Assembly (NCBI RefSeq): GCF_001969365.1
Contig: NZ_CP019317.1
Location: forward strand, 1-54,047
From: Tateyamaria omphalii
Lineage (GTDB): Bacteria; Pseudomonadota; Alphaproteobacteria; Rhodobacterales; Rhodobacteraceae
DNA length: 54,047 nt
Reading direction: 5' to 3'
Below, one piece after another: positions 27,037 to 35,724 of the stretch. How positions within the stretch are numbered: the first letter of the stretch is position 1; each line of letters opens with the position of its first letter. A program made the translations under genes and the position numbers. The notes below the pieces were generated by a model. The model worked only from the letters and a program-made list of their open reading frames with translations. It was not told the DNA's origin and searched no databases.

Positions 27037-28969
27037 ACTTGAGCCGCGAGGGGAGCGGTGGGAAATTGCGTTGCTGTGCGACGTCATCCACAAATCCGGC
27101 GTCAAAGGGCTGATTCAGGTCGGCGCCGTCAAACGGCAGTCCGACCATATTGGTGCGCGGGAATTGTTGCTCGTTCGCAGGGGCTATGGCAAGGCTTGCA
27201 GCCTTGGCTTCGCGTGCCAGTGCGCGCGTCAGACGTTGCGCCTCGGCTTCTGACTTGACCACTTGTGGACGCATCAGGATCAAAAGGACCCTTTGGTTCT
27301 TGGTTGAGTTCTTGCCGCGGAACAGTCCACCAAGCAGGGGTATCTCGCTTAGTCCGGGCACTTTCTGGGACACCGACCCAGAGCCGTTTTCCAGCAGGCC
27401 GCCCAACATGATGACATTGCCGTCGTGCACAAGCACGTTTGTTGTCAGCGCGCGGCGCGCGGTGATCTCACCACCGGCCGACGCCGTTGCGTTGGTCAAC
27501 CGCGACACCTCCTGTTCAATCGAAAGCTTGACGGTTTCGTCCGCGTTGATTTGAGGCACAACCTTCAGCGTCAGTCCCACATCCTGCCGTTCGATCGTCT
27601 GAAAGGGATTTTCCGGCAGTGCAGAATCGCCCACGGTGGAAAAGGACCCGGTCACAAATGGCACGTTTTGCGCCACGACAATCTCTGCCTCTTGGTTGTT
27701 CAGGGTCATGATTGAGGGCGTGCTTAGCAACCGTGTCGAGTTGCTGCTGGCAATTGCGGTGATCAGTCCAACGATTCCATCGCCCTGACTGCGGGCGCTG
27801 ACCCCGATCGACCCGCCGTTGCCCGGTGACGCGATGTCTCCGTCCAGGACCGAACTGACGAGGTTTGTCAGGCTGGGCCGACCCGTCAGTGTGAATTCGA
27901 CACCGCCAATGATGGCGTCATTCAATACCGCCCCGAATTGGGCCGAGAGATCGGCAAATCCATCCACTGACATCTCGAAAATGACGGCTTCCACCAGCAC
28001 TTGCGTCGGGCGACGATCCAGAAAGTGGATCATGTTTACGATGTCATCCACGCGTTCTTGTGGCGCAGTGATCAGCAAAGTGTTGGTTTGTGTTTCTGGG
28101 ATGATCCGGATTGTGTTCTGGTCCCCGGGATTGTCACTGACCTGATTGGTGATTGCACGCAGGACCACGTCGGCCAACACGGCCCCATCTGCATAGTTCA
28201 ACTCAACGGCAGTGCTGACGATGTTGTTGCGCTGTGTGTCCAGACGCGACGCCAGCACACGCAGTTGTTGTTGGAAATTGGGCGGGCCAGAAATGATCAG
28301 GGCGTTCGAACGCTCGTCCACGGAAACGGCAGCTCCGGACGGTATGATGTCCATGGACTGGATCACCTCGAGCACGTCACGTGCGTCGGCGTTGCGCAGG
28401 CGTATCATCTCGATCGGGCGTTCGCGTGGTTGATCCAATCGGTCAATGAGTTGAGCGATACGCGCGTGATTGTTGCCGCGGTCGGACAGGATCAAAAGCT
28501 TGGATCTAGGGACCGGCGTCAGCACAGCTTCGGCAGGTAGAAGCGGGCGGACGACTTCGATAATTTCTTCGAGGGATGTGTTCTGAACCTCTATCACCCG
28601 CGTTTCGAAGTTTCCCGCGATGTTTTGGGCAGATCCCGTGGACAATTCACGGGCCACGTTGATGGGAACGATACGGTCCGCTCCAACACCCTCGACGATC
28701 GTCAGGCGGTTCAGTTCCAACACGTTGAGAAACACCGCATAGAGCTCATCCGCTTCAAGGTCTTGCGGCGCGAGGACAGTGACGGTTCCGCGGACGGCTT
28801 CGTCAATTACGAAGTTTTGGCCAGTTGCTTCAGAAACGATTTCGACAAAGCTGCGAAGGTCTGCATCGCGTAAATCTACTTGCACCTGGGCGTGTACCTT
28901 GTTCGGCACCAATGCGGTTGCCAAAATGCACGCCAGCGCAGCCGCTCGAAGACGTTCAGTTATGGTCAT
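27023..28969 (-). CDS. gspD: Type II secretion outer-membrane secretin GspD
   Basis: The protein has about 648 residues. A signal peptide ends at NKVHA. The N0 domain (VDLRDADLRSFVEIVSEATG), N1, N2 and N3 domains (RVIEVQNTSLEEIIEVVRPL, MIRLRNADARDVLEVIQSMD and AVELNYADGAVLADVVLRAI) are in order. The secretin core follows: VLVEAVIFEMSVDGF, the gate region and VPGLSEIPLLGGLFRGKNS. The start was set at the ATG at 28969, after GAGCAGG, rather than the upstream codon at 29002. The C-terminal tail, about 60 residues after the core, could hold the pilotin-binding segment. No GspS is recognised, though a TPR lipoprotein lies nearby. Confidence 0.95.
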   Translation of the reverse strand: MTITERLRAAALACILATALVPNKVHAQVQVDLRDADLRSFVEIVSEATGQNFVIDEAVRGTVTVLAPQDLEADELYAVFLNVLELNRLTIVEGVGADRIVPINVARELSTGSAQNIAGNFETRVIEVQNTSLEEIIEVVRPLLPAEAVLTPVPRSKLLILSDRGNNHARIAQLIDRLDQPRERPIEMIRLRNADARDVLEVIQSMDIIPSGAAVSVDERSNALIISGPPNFQQQLRVLASRLDTQRNNIVSTAVELNYADGAVLADVVLRAITNQVSDNPGDQNTIRIIPETQTNTLLITAPQERVDDIVNMIHFLDRRPTQVLVEAVIFEMSVDGFADLSAQFGAVLNDAIIGGVEFTLTGRPSLTNLVSSVLDGDIASPGNGGSIGVSARSQGDGIVGLITAIASSNSTRLLSTPSIMTLNNQEAEIVVAQNVPFVTGSFSTVGDSALPENPFQTIERQDVGLTLKVVPQINADETVKLSIEQEVSRLTNATASAGGEITARRALTTNVLVHDGNVIMLGGLLENGSGSVSQKVPGLSEIPLLGGLFRGKNSTKNQRVLLILMRPQVVKSEAEAQRLTRALAREAKAASLAIAPANEQQFPRTNMVGLPFDGADLNQPFDAGFVDDVAQQRNFPPLPSRLKFDEN

Positions 28970-29091
28970 AGCCTGCTCATTTTGTTGGTCGCTTTTTTGC
29001 AACCGTTCTTTTGTTGTGATCCGAACTTAGGCCAAATAGCACAATTTTGCACCTGAAACTGCGCAACAGACGTATTTTTCCGGTTCGGCCT

Positions 29092-29565
29092 CTATTCGGC
29101 GAAGCCTAAAAGCTCGGTCTTGTCGCCCCCGACATCGACCCAAAGCCCGTTCTCATCAATACGTGCGATTGCCATTCTGTCGTTGAGCTGATCGCCCACG
29201 CGCAGGATCTGATCCCCTGTCGGATGTGAGACCACTCCCCAAACAGCATCGCCTGCGCGCACCACACCGGTCAGGGCATACCCCATCGACTCCAGTGGTA
29301 TTGCTGGTGGTTGCGGCTCAACCTCGGTCTGCAGCACGGGAGCAGCCGGCGTTGGCGGTTTGGGGGGCTGCGGCTCACCAAACAAATTGGGCCATTGCGT
29401 CATGGCGTCCATGCCCTGCGTTGCTGACACAGTTTCAACGGGTGCGGGAACATTCCGGAGCGCTGCGGCTGGCGTCGGGTCAGACAGGGCGGCGTGCAGG
29501 CCCTTGCCGGCGAAACCCGTCGCAACCAGGGCGAGCAGTGTGAAAAAAGTCGCAATCAAGCGCAT
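29092..29565 (-). CDS. gspC: Type II secretion protein GspC, short form without PDZ domain
   Basis: This 157-residue protein has an N-terminal membrane anchor (LIATFFTLLALVATGFAGKG), a Pro-rich periplasmic linker (PPKPPTPAAP) and a homology region at about residues 95-155 (GYALTGVVRAGDAVWGVVSH then ILRVGDQLNDRMAI), which in GspC contacts the secretin N0 domain. The PDZ or coiled-coil end of longer GspC proteins is absent. It is the first gene of the gspCDEF unit, with a divergent lipoprotein gene 97 bases away. Confidence 0.82.
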   Translation of the reverse strand: MRLIATFFTLLALVATGFAGKGLHAALSDPTPAAALRNVPAPVETVSATQGMDAMTQWPNLFGEPQPPKPPTPAAPVLQTEVEPQPPAIPLESMGYALTGVVRAGDAVWGVVSHPTGDQILRVGDQLNDRMAIARIDENGLWVDVGGDKTELLGFAE

Positions 29566-29662
29566 TCTTGGGCCTTTTATGTTCTGTGCGTGTAAAAAAT
29601 GGACGCGAATTTGTGTCTATAGTACTCTTTCCAAAACGAAAAAAATGAAATGAGCAGGTTAC

Positions 29663-30181
29663 ATGAAGGCAACACGCACATCAGGTCGCGTATGCGCGGC
29701 TGTATTCATGATTGCGCTTGTGGGTTGTGTCGCACCTGGCACCTCAGGGACCCAATCGTTCCAGTCACCATATCTTAACGCACGAGACGCCTTGGAAAAA
29801 GGGAATTATCGCAATGCGTTACGTCTCTACTCAGGGTTGTTGGAGCGTGCTGGACCGCTGAACAAGCGCATCCAGTTAGAGCTTGCACACGTGCACTTGC
29901 GGTCCGGGGCCTTTGCCGACGCAGCGCGTGGGTCTTGGGCGTTGGCCGAAAGCACAACCGGTACCGATCGCAGCGCCGCTTTGTCCGTCTATGCAACGGC
30001 CGCGCACGAAATGGGGCTCGGTCTTTTGGCCGAGGGCAAGATCGCGAAGGGCGCTGAGCACCTTACGTCGGCGCAAAAAGCTTTCGACGAAGTGTTGCGG
30101 AACGACCCTCAACTTGATCCTTTGGGCAGCCTGACCGGACGCAAGGCAAGCATCGAGGCGCGGTTGAAGAATTTGGGCTAA
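29663..30181 (+). CDS. TPR lipoprotein within the type II secretion cluster
   Basis: This 172-residue protein has a lipoprotein signal (VCAAVFMIALVGC; lipobox LVGC). The mature part is made of TPR-like helix pairs: SPYLNARDALEKGNYRNALR, IQLELAHVHLRSGAFADAAR, and a last pair around SAQKAFDEVLRNDPQLDPLG. It is on the opposite strand to the gsp genes, divergent from gspC and overlapping the gspM stop by four bases at its end. Alpha-helical lipoproteins serve as pilotins for secretins in related machines, so a role in placing GspD is a reasonable guess, not a demonstrated one. Confidence 0.75.
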   Translation: MKATRTSGRVCAAVFMIALVGCVAPGTSGTQSFQSPYLNARDALEKGNYRNALRLYSGLLERAGPLNKRIQLELAHVHLRSGAFADAARGSWALAESTTGTDRSAALSVYATAAHEMGLGLLAEGKIAKGAEHLTSAQKAFDEVLRNDPQLDPLGSLTGRKASIEARLKNLG

Positions 30182-30669
30182 GTGCGTGGCGCCAGGGTGA
30201 TCGTCGCCCGAACGTCACCTGGTTCGGCACCCGAATCGAACCGAAACTGGGCGATGTCGTAACCCCATCCTGCGTTCGTGCGCGACAACCAGCGCATCAA
30301 TCGGGTGAAACGCACCGCATCAAACCGAAGGCTGACGGTACCTGAACCGTCCTGGCTCAACTCCGAAACATCAGACCGCAGGCCTGCTTCGATCAGCGTT
30401 TTTTCTATCCCACCGGTTCCGATGGGGACCTGAGGACTGACTGCGCTTGACGGCGCGATTTCATTCAGTTCCTGCAACCGCGCCTGCACCCAGATGTTCA
30501 TTGCAATGGCGTCGGTGCGTGCGTCCAGAGCGGCAGTTTTGGCAGTATGCATAGGTAAGAGCAGACCCAGAACAAGCCCGAGCGGCAGGATCGCAGCCAC
30601 CAGGATCCCCAATAGCCAACGCTCTCTTGGGGCTAAGCTCAATAATACGTCTATGACCCGTGCGCTCAT
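30178..30669 (-). CDS. gspM: Type II secretion inner-membrane protein GspM
   Basis: This 163-residue protein has the usual GspM layout: a short cytosolic start (SLAPRERWLLG), one membrane helix (LVAAILPLGLVLGLLLP), a helical periplasmic stretch and a ferredoxin-like end with RFDAVRFTRLMRWLSR. GspM pairs with GspL in the platform. The start overlaps the gspL stop (ATGA). It is the last gene of the gspG-M unit. Confidence 0.88.
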   Translation of the reverse strand: MSARVIDVLLSLAPRERWLLGILVAAILPLGLVLGLLLPMHTAKTAALDARTDAIAMNIWVQARLQELNEIAPSSAVSPQVPIGTGGIEKTLIEAGLRSDVSELSQDGSGTVSLRFDAVRFTRLMRWLSRTNAGWGYDIAQFRFDSGAEPGDVRATITLAPRT

Positions 30670-31856
30670 TGGTTATCACCTTCGGTTGCACCGTTTGACG
30701 TGCTCAGAGCAAGGGTGGCTTGCACACCCGCGTCGTTTGCCCGTGTATCTTGCAAATCGACGCTTATGCCTGCCTGTTCCAAGTCCGCGACCAAGTCTTC
30801 GACGGCGGCAAAGTTGTCCAATATCGCGACAACACGAAAGCCCTCGGCTGTGTCAAAACTCGCTGTTTCCGCGCGTGCGCTGGCCGCGTTCAGCACTATG
30901 GCGGTCTGACCAAACAGGGACAGCGGGTTGGGCCGATCACCTTCACTGTGCGCCTGTGCCTGCGCGGATGCGAGGACGCGTCCCACCTGAACACGCACAT
31001 CCACCACTGGCGCTCCATCGACGAAGTGGTCCTGTACGATGGCCATGGTTTGCGCCCGTATGGCTTGCGTTTCCTTGGCGATGCGATCCGTGACGATCCA
31101 CTCGGCGGCGGCCCAAACGATAGCGGCAACAAGACCAAATGCCATAGGCCAGCGCCAGGGGAGGATGCGTGCCGTCATACGCGCGCGCGCCAGCTGCGGA
31201 TCTCGACGCAAGTCGCATGCGACCTCTCCGTGGCTGAGTGCTTTGGCTCCGACCGAACCTGCGTCGGTCTCGACACCGATGCCATGCTCGGATGCAATCG
31301 CGTCGATAGCCGGTATGGGTTCGCCAATGCGCAACAACGCCTTGGGACGCCTGTCACAAGCCTCGAGTGCATCATTTAGCAAAATCGCGCCGAGGTCTGC
31401 ATGTGCGCCAAAGCCGTCATCTGGCCCCAACCGGACCGAAACACCTTGCGCGTTCGCGGCCACTGTCCAAACGTCCGGTGCCGTTGGGAGAGTAAGGTAG
31501 TCTGGCAGTATCGCCAGCGCATCTTCGTCGATTGCGTCCCGCCAAACTGAAATCAATGCCTTGTCTGTCACTAGCACGCGCGACCATTCTTCCGATCCTT
31601 TTGTGCCAAAAAACGGTCGCAGATCGACAGTCTCTGGGTCGATACCGAATTTGTCACGCATCTGGCGATGTGCCACATTCTCTCGGTTCTGGCCGCGCAG
31701 CTTGGTCGGTAACTCGATCGGCAACAACGCAACGTCCGCGCCTGGAACGGCGAGAACCTGGCCACGACGCGCCTTCGCGCCCGGGGCGGTCAACTGTACC
31801 ACTGTTGGGCGCGCGGGCGATGCTTGTTGCCTTGCTGTTTGCGCTTTGCGTGCCAC
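30666..31856 (-). CDS. gspL: Type II secretion inner-membrane protein GspL
   Basis: The protein has an actin-like cytosolic domain of about 260 residues (VLAVPGADVALLPIELPTKL, then RDKFGIDPETVDLRPFFG), one membrane helix (MAFGLVAAIVWAAAEWIV, about residue 270) and a periplasmic ferredoxin-like end. GspL recruits GspE to the membrane. The start is uncertain. The frame is open far upstream into gspK, but a GTG at 31856 behind AGGATCC gives about 396 residues, a normal length. An ATG in another frame just upstream has a GGGG site but closes soon. Confidence 0.85.
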   Translation of the reverse strand: MARKAQTARQQASPARPTVVQLTAPGAKARRGQVLAVPGADVALLPIELPTKLRGQNRENVAHRQMRDKFGIDPETVDLRPFFGTKGSEEWSRVLVTDKALISVWRDAIDEDALAILPDYLTLPTAPDVWTVAANAQGVSVRLGPDDGFGAHADLGAILLNDALEACDRRPKALLRIGEPIPAIDAIASEHGIGVETDAGSVGAKALSHGEVACDLRRDPQLARARMTARILPWRWPMAFGLVAAIVWAAAEWIVTDRIAKETQAIRAQTMAIVQDHFVDGAPVVDVRVQVGRVLASAQAQAHSEGDRPNPLSLFGQTAIVLNAASARAETASFDTAEGFRVVAILDNFAAVEDLVADLEQAGISVDLQDTRANDAGVQATLALSTSNGATEGDNQ

Positions 31857-31914
31857 GCGGATCCTGATGTTGCATTGATGTGCATGGCGACCATGCCCCT
31901 TGCATCTGTTGTAA

Positions 31915-32847
31915 TCAATGGTTCCCGAAGTGCGAAACGCGCCAAAAGACTTGGGTTCCGGTTGGTGCGGCCGACCGCCTGAACAGTGTCGTGCGCCGTG
32001 CCGTGCGCGCTTCGAACGTCGCGGTTGTTTCCGCTTGAAACCATGACGATCCGACATCGAAGCGCCCGGCATCCACCGCTTGCGGGTTCTGTTCAAGATC
32101 GGTGTCGAGGTTGGTGAATTCGAAGAAATCCTTGAGCGTGACAAATGGTTCGTCCGCTCGCTGTCGCAAGACTCTCAGAACCTGGCTGTCAGACATTTGC
32201 GGCAGCATCGCCCGCAACACGCGCTCAGGCGCAGTGTTTACATTCAGCCGCGTGCTCGGCGGCAGCATCGTGATGAAGGGTTTCAAAGGGGCAAGATCGT
32301 CGCCGGACACATCCGGCATCGTATCAAGTTGCGACAGAGTAAATGCCACGCCGCCCAACGGCGCCATCGGAGGCGTCAGCGCGCGGTATGCAGCTGCGTT
32401 GGTCGGTCCGTCGCGCGAAACATAGGCAACAATCGAATCCACGACTGCGGGCGAAATACCCAAATTCGCCGTTAACGCATCGAATCCATCTTGCGCCAAA
32501 GTGTCGTCAGGATCAGCGAGCCAGTTGACATTGAACAGACCCTGCTGATCGGAAATTTTTCCTGATACGGTGCCGTGCGCCAAGGATACAGTATCGACTG
32601 TGTCGGCCCACGCGTCCTGCGCGCTGTCCGAAGACCCAGACAGCTGATCGCGGTTCAAAACCACACGGCCCAAGGCATCAAATGCGTCCAGATTGTCGCG
32701 AAGGATCTCGGAGGTTTGGGCAGCGGCAATCCGCGCGCGACCGTGTTCGGCGCGTGACAGCAGAAGAACGGCAACGGCAGACATCGCCGCAAGCAGCACC
32801 AGTGCGTTGACGAGGACAAAGCCATCTGACTTTTCCAAGTTGCTCAT
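31915..32847 (-). CDS. gspK: Type II secretion minor pseudopilin GspK
   Basis: This 310-residue protein begins with a prepilin-type leader (GFVLVNALVLLAAMSAVAV) in which position five is Asn instead of Glu, as is usual for GspK. The large alpha-helical insert and the tip domain are present, with NVNWLADPDD and LNVNTAPERVLRAMLPQMSD typical of the family. With GspI and GspJ it caps the pseudopilus. The start overlaps gspJ's stop. Confidence 0.93.
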   Translation of the reverse strand: MSNLEKSDGFVLVNALVLLAAMSAVAVLLLSRAEHGRARIAAAQTSEILRDNLDAFDALGRVVLNRDQLSGSSDSAQDAWADTVDTVSLAHGTVSGKISDQQGLFNVNWLADPDDTLAQDGFDALTANLGISPAVVDSIVAYVSRDGPTNAAAYRALTPPMAPLGGVAFTLSQLDTMPDVSGDDLAPLKPFITMLPPSTRLNVNTAPERVLRAMLPQMSDSQVLRVLRQRADEPFVTLKDFFEFTNLDTDLEQNPQAVDAGRFDVGSSWFQAETTATFEARTARRTTLFRRSAAPTGTQVFWRVSHFGNH

Positions 32848-33518
32848 TGTAGCGCCTGAACGAGCGGAAGATCACCCCACTGTTCGGTCCCGATGGTAAT
32901 TTGCAAAGCGCTTGGCAGGTTGCTGAAATAGGCTGCGGGCGCCAAGCCAGCCCGGTCTTGATCCAAGGCAATGGGTGCTTGCGGCGTCAGTTGCGTTGTT
33001 GCTGGGGGCAGATGGCCGGCGACCCATCCGGTTCCGGGCCAGTAGGTTTGAAGTGTAAATCCGGTAACTCCGCGCAGGATGATCTGTTCGCCTGTGACCT
33101 GCGCCCTGTCCGCCGGGAGTAGGGTGGGCCAATGTCGTCTGCGCAGCGTCCCGTTCTCCTGATCAAAACGCCATTCGGCAAAGTGCCTGTCCGTGGCGAC
33201 GTCTTGGGCAGTCGGTTGACCTCCAAGCGATAGGCCTATCACGGTGCGCGCATCGTTCTGCCAGACAGCAGAAAACGGCGCGCTTTCCGGTGGATAAAAC
33301 CGCATCGGCAGCACAGCCGATATATCATTGCGCAGCAATGATATTGCTACGCCCAGGTCCGTGCTTGCCTCATCAATCTGGGTCAGGCGGTCAGATGTGC
33401 GTATCATACCAGAAAGGCTTTGCACGGCCATAACGGCCACCAGCGCAAAGAGCGCCATGGCGACAACCAGTTCGATCAACGTCAGTCCGATGGTGCCGTC
33501 ATCGCTGTGTGGTTTCAT
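32844..33518 (-). CDS. gspJ: Type II secretion minor pseudopilin GspJ
   Basis: This 224-residue protein has the prepilin cleavage region GLTLIELVVAMALFALVAVM, with Gly before the cleavage site and Glu at position five. The C-terminal beta-domain contains the GspJ-like blocks LRNDISAVLPMRF and GVTGFTLQTYW. It belongs to the pseudopilus tip with GspI and GspK. Starts and stops overlap gspI and gspK by four bases each, so translation is coupled. Confidence 0.92.
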   Translation of the reverse strand: MKPHSDDGTIGLTLIELVVAMALFALVAVMAVQSLSGMIRTSDRLTQIDEASTDLGVAISLLRNDISAVLPMRFYPPESAPFSAVWQNDARTVIGLSLGGQPTAQDVATDRHFAEWRFDQENGTLRRRHWPTLLPADRAQVTGEQIILRGVTGFTLQTYWPGTGWVAGHLPPATTQLTPQAPIALDQDRAGLAPAAYFSNLPSALQITIGTEQWGDLPLVQALQ

Positions 33519-33874
33519 CGGAGAGGTCTGCCAACATAGATGGTGCGCTGCGCGCCCGGTCCTCTTTCAGACCGCGACGTGATTTCGAATTGCACCAGGC
33601 CCGCAGCCGTCACGCTGGTTACTGCGTTCAGTGTAAATGTCTGACCGCCAATGATCACTTCGTCGGGTAGGAGTGCATTGGGGCCGAGCAACTTGATCTC
33701 TTCGGCCCGGTTGGATGCTGTCAACTGTGCGAGGATGCGATCCTGTGCTCCACCAATGGCGAGGCGTGATTGATCCGTTGTCCGAAGCACTGCCACAATG
33801 CCAAGCGTCAAAATCAGAACAGCGACGACCAGCTCCAACAGGGTCAAACCGTCATCCTGCCGGATCATTCGCAT
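33515..33874 (-). CDS. gspI: Type II secretion minor pseudopilin GspI
   Basis: This 119-residue protein has the prepilin motif GLTLLELVVAVLILTLGIVAV near the N-terminus and the short GspI-type domain (ASNRAEEIKLLGPNALLPDE). It nucleates the pseudopilus tip with GspJ and GspK. The start overlaps the gspH stop by ten bases. Confidence 0.92.
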   Translation of the reverse strand: MRMIRQDDGLTLLELVVAVLILTLGIVAVLRTTDQSRLAIGGAQDRILAQLTASNRAEEIKLLGPNALLPDEVIIGGQTFTLNAVTSVTAAGLVQFEITSRSERGPGAQRTIYVGRPLR

Positions 33875-34326
33875 GATAGCCCCGTCGCTTCATCCAATCG
33901 ACATGTCAGGCTGGGACCGCGGTCCGGCTCAAAGCTGACCGAAAACCCGCTGACCTGTCCGTTTGACATAAATACAATATTGGGTGACCGGAGGGCGTTG
34001 CTTTGGAAGTCTGTTTGCGACCGAACCGACCCGCGCCACGCCCGTTTGCTGCCTACAACGCTCCAACCGTCATCAGTGCGCAGGTAGTGGGTCAGTCCCT
34101 GTGGCGTGATGCCCAGGCCTCGGGTTTCCCGCCCGAGAATTGAAAGACTGGCGACGCGCTTGAAATCCTGCTGGAAGACGCGCAGATCGTTCTGCGCGCG
34201 GTTTGCATGTCCCGTCGTCAGGCTTGCTCCGACGGCCAACACAGACAAGACAGCAACAACCACGACAAGCTCCACCAACGAGAAACCTGCGCATGAGTTC
34301 CCAGGATCAGTCAGCTTTGACCCCAT
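33865..34326 (-). CDS. gspH: Type II secretion minor pseudopilin GspH
   Basis: This 153-residue protein carries the prepilin leader GFSLVELVVVVAVLSVLAVG and a C-terminal GspH/FimT-type domain (FQQDFKRVASLSILGRETRG and IVFMSNGQVSGFSVSFEP). It sits between the major pseudopilin and GspI. Its start overlaps the gspG end by 16 bases. Confidence 0.92.
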   Translation of the reverse strand: MGSKLTDPGNSCAGFSLVELVVVVAVLSVLAVGASLTTGHANRAQNDLRVFQQDFKRVASLSILGRETRGLGITPQGLTHYLRTDDGWSVVGSKRAWRGSVRSQTDFQSNALRSPNIVFMSNGQVSGFSVSFEPDRGPSLTCRLDEATGLSCE

Positions 34327-34778
34327 GAGCCAACATCCCCATCAGCGCCTGTACCGCCAGCCACCCCGTCGGCGCCGTAGGTGAAGACATCAAAATCGCC
34401 CCGCACACCGGGATAAAGGTATTGGTAGGGTTGCCCCCATGGATCAACAGGCACCCGGTCGATGTATCCGCCAGCGGACCAGTTCGCCGGCACAGGATCG
34501 GTTGTCGGACGCGTGACCAGTGCCTCGATCCCTTGTTGCGTTGTGGGGTAACGTAAGTTGTCCAGCCGGTAGAGTTCGATTGCACTGACGATCGTGGCGA
34601 TATCTGATTGCGCCCGCGCCGCGCGCGCCTGATCGGGGCGGTCTATGACACGTGGCACGATCACAAGTGCCAGAATGGACAGGATGACCACGACCACCAT
34701 CAACTCAAGCAGGGAAAACCCTGCATCACGCCTGCACCGTTCTTGTTCCACGGCGTCAAAAAAAGATGTGCCGGTCAT
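34311..34778 (-). CDS. gspG: Type II secretion major pseudopilin GspG
   Basis: The protein has about 155 residues, with a long leader and the cleavage region GFSLLELMVVVVILSILALV. The globular part has NLRYPTTQQGIEALVTRP, then VDPWGQPYQYLYPG, and ends with the calcium-loop pattern GTGADGDVGSW. It is the main pseudopilus subunit. The start is the second of two ATG codons (34778), five bases after AGGG. It is the first gene of the gspG-M unit and divergent from the prepilin peptidase. Confidence 0.95.
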   Translation of the reverse strand: MTGTSFFDAVEQERCRRDAGFSLLELMVVVVILSILALVIVPRVIDRPDQARAARAQSDIATIVSAIELYRLDNLRYPTTQQGIEALVTRPTTDPVPANWSAGGYIDRVPVDPWGQPYQYLYPGVRGDFDVFTYGADGVAGGTGADGDVGSWGQS

Positions 34779-34880
34779 CATGTCCCTGTCATCGCCCCAT
34801 TCGAGTGCTGTTTTGTCGATGCGATGATAGTGGGTCACGGCTTGGCTTGTCCATGCGCGCGGGCCACGGCACAACAGGCT

Positions 34881-35654
34881 ATGCAAGATCTGATCTGGTT
34901 TCCATTTATGCTTGTATTTATAGCTCCGGCGGTGGGATCTTTCCTTACGGTGCTCGTCGATCGCTTGCCACGGGACGAGGATGTCGTGCACGCCAGATCG
35001 CGCTGTCGTTCGTGTCAGGAAAGCCTTCGGGCATGGGATCTGGTTCCGCTTGTCTCATACATCGCACTGCGCGGACGGTGCCGCTATTGTGGCGCAAATA
35101 TCCCAGCCTTTACCTTTCATGTCGAAGCCATGGCCCTCGGCGCCGCAGGTATGGCGGTGGTCTGGGGGAGCGATGCAGTCGATATGGCCGTATCAGCCCT
35201 GTGGCTGTGGATACTGATCGCTTTGACCGCCTGTGATTTGACTTGGTTTCGCTTGCCCAATGTTCTGACTGCGGCACTGGCTTTTGCATCCCTTATCATG
35301 GCTGTATTGCCCGGAGGCATTGCTTTGGAACAGGCGATGATTGGTGCGGTCTTCGGTGTAGGTAGCTTTACCTTGCTGGCATGGGGATATCAGGTCGTGC
35401 GTCACCGCGTTGGATTGGGGCAGGGTGACGTGAAACTCATGTTGGGGCTTGGTGCATTTGCGGGACCATTTGATTTGCCTCTGCTTGTGCTTGTTGCTGC
35501 TTTGCTCGCTCTGCTCTTCGCGCTGTTGACCGCTCGGCGGTCGGGCGGTTTGGACCCTGCGCGCGCCGTACCATTTGGGGCAGCTCTTTGCATATCGGGG
35601 GGTATTCTGTGGATCGCGCGCGCCGCAGAAGTACCGAGTTTGCCCTTGTGGTAG
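34881..35654 (+). CDS. gspO: Prepilin peptidase GspO
   Basis: This 257-residue integral-membrane aspartic protease cleaves and methylates the pseudopilins. The N-terminal methylase-associated part carries two CxxC pairs (RCRSCQ and RCRYCG). The catalytic aspartates are seen in TACDLTWFRLPN (about residue 120) and LGQGDVKLMLGLG (about 183). Several membrane helices fill the rest. The start was set at the ATG at 34881, since the region upstream in the same frame is the antisense of gspG. It is divergent from gspG with about 100 bases between them. Confidence 0.92.
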   Translation: MQDLIWFPFMLVFIAPAVGSFLTVLVDRLPRDEDVVHARSRCRSCQESLRAWDLVPLVSYIALRGRCRYCGANIPAFTFHVEAMALGAAGMAVVWGSDAVDMAVSALWLWILIALTACDLTWFRLPNVLTAALAFASLIMAVLPGGIALEQAMIGAVFGVGSFTLLAWGYQVVRHRVGLGQGDVKLMLGLGAFAGPFDLPLLVLVAALLALLFALLTARRSGGLDPARAVPFGAALCISGGILWIARAAEVPSLPLW

Positions 35655-35724
35655 ACCTGCAGTTCGCGCTTGATATCGACACTGAAAGCGCGCCGACTAT
35701 TTCAGAAAGGATGATGTAAACCTC

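Noticed and set aside
31857..32144. Longer GspL starting within gspK
   Set aside because: The upstream frame is Arg/His-rich shadow of gspK. A GTG at 31856 with AGGA gives a normal length.
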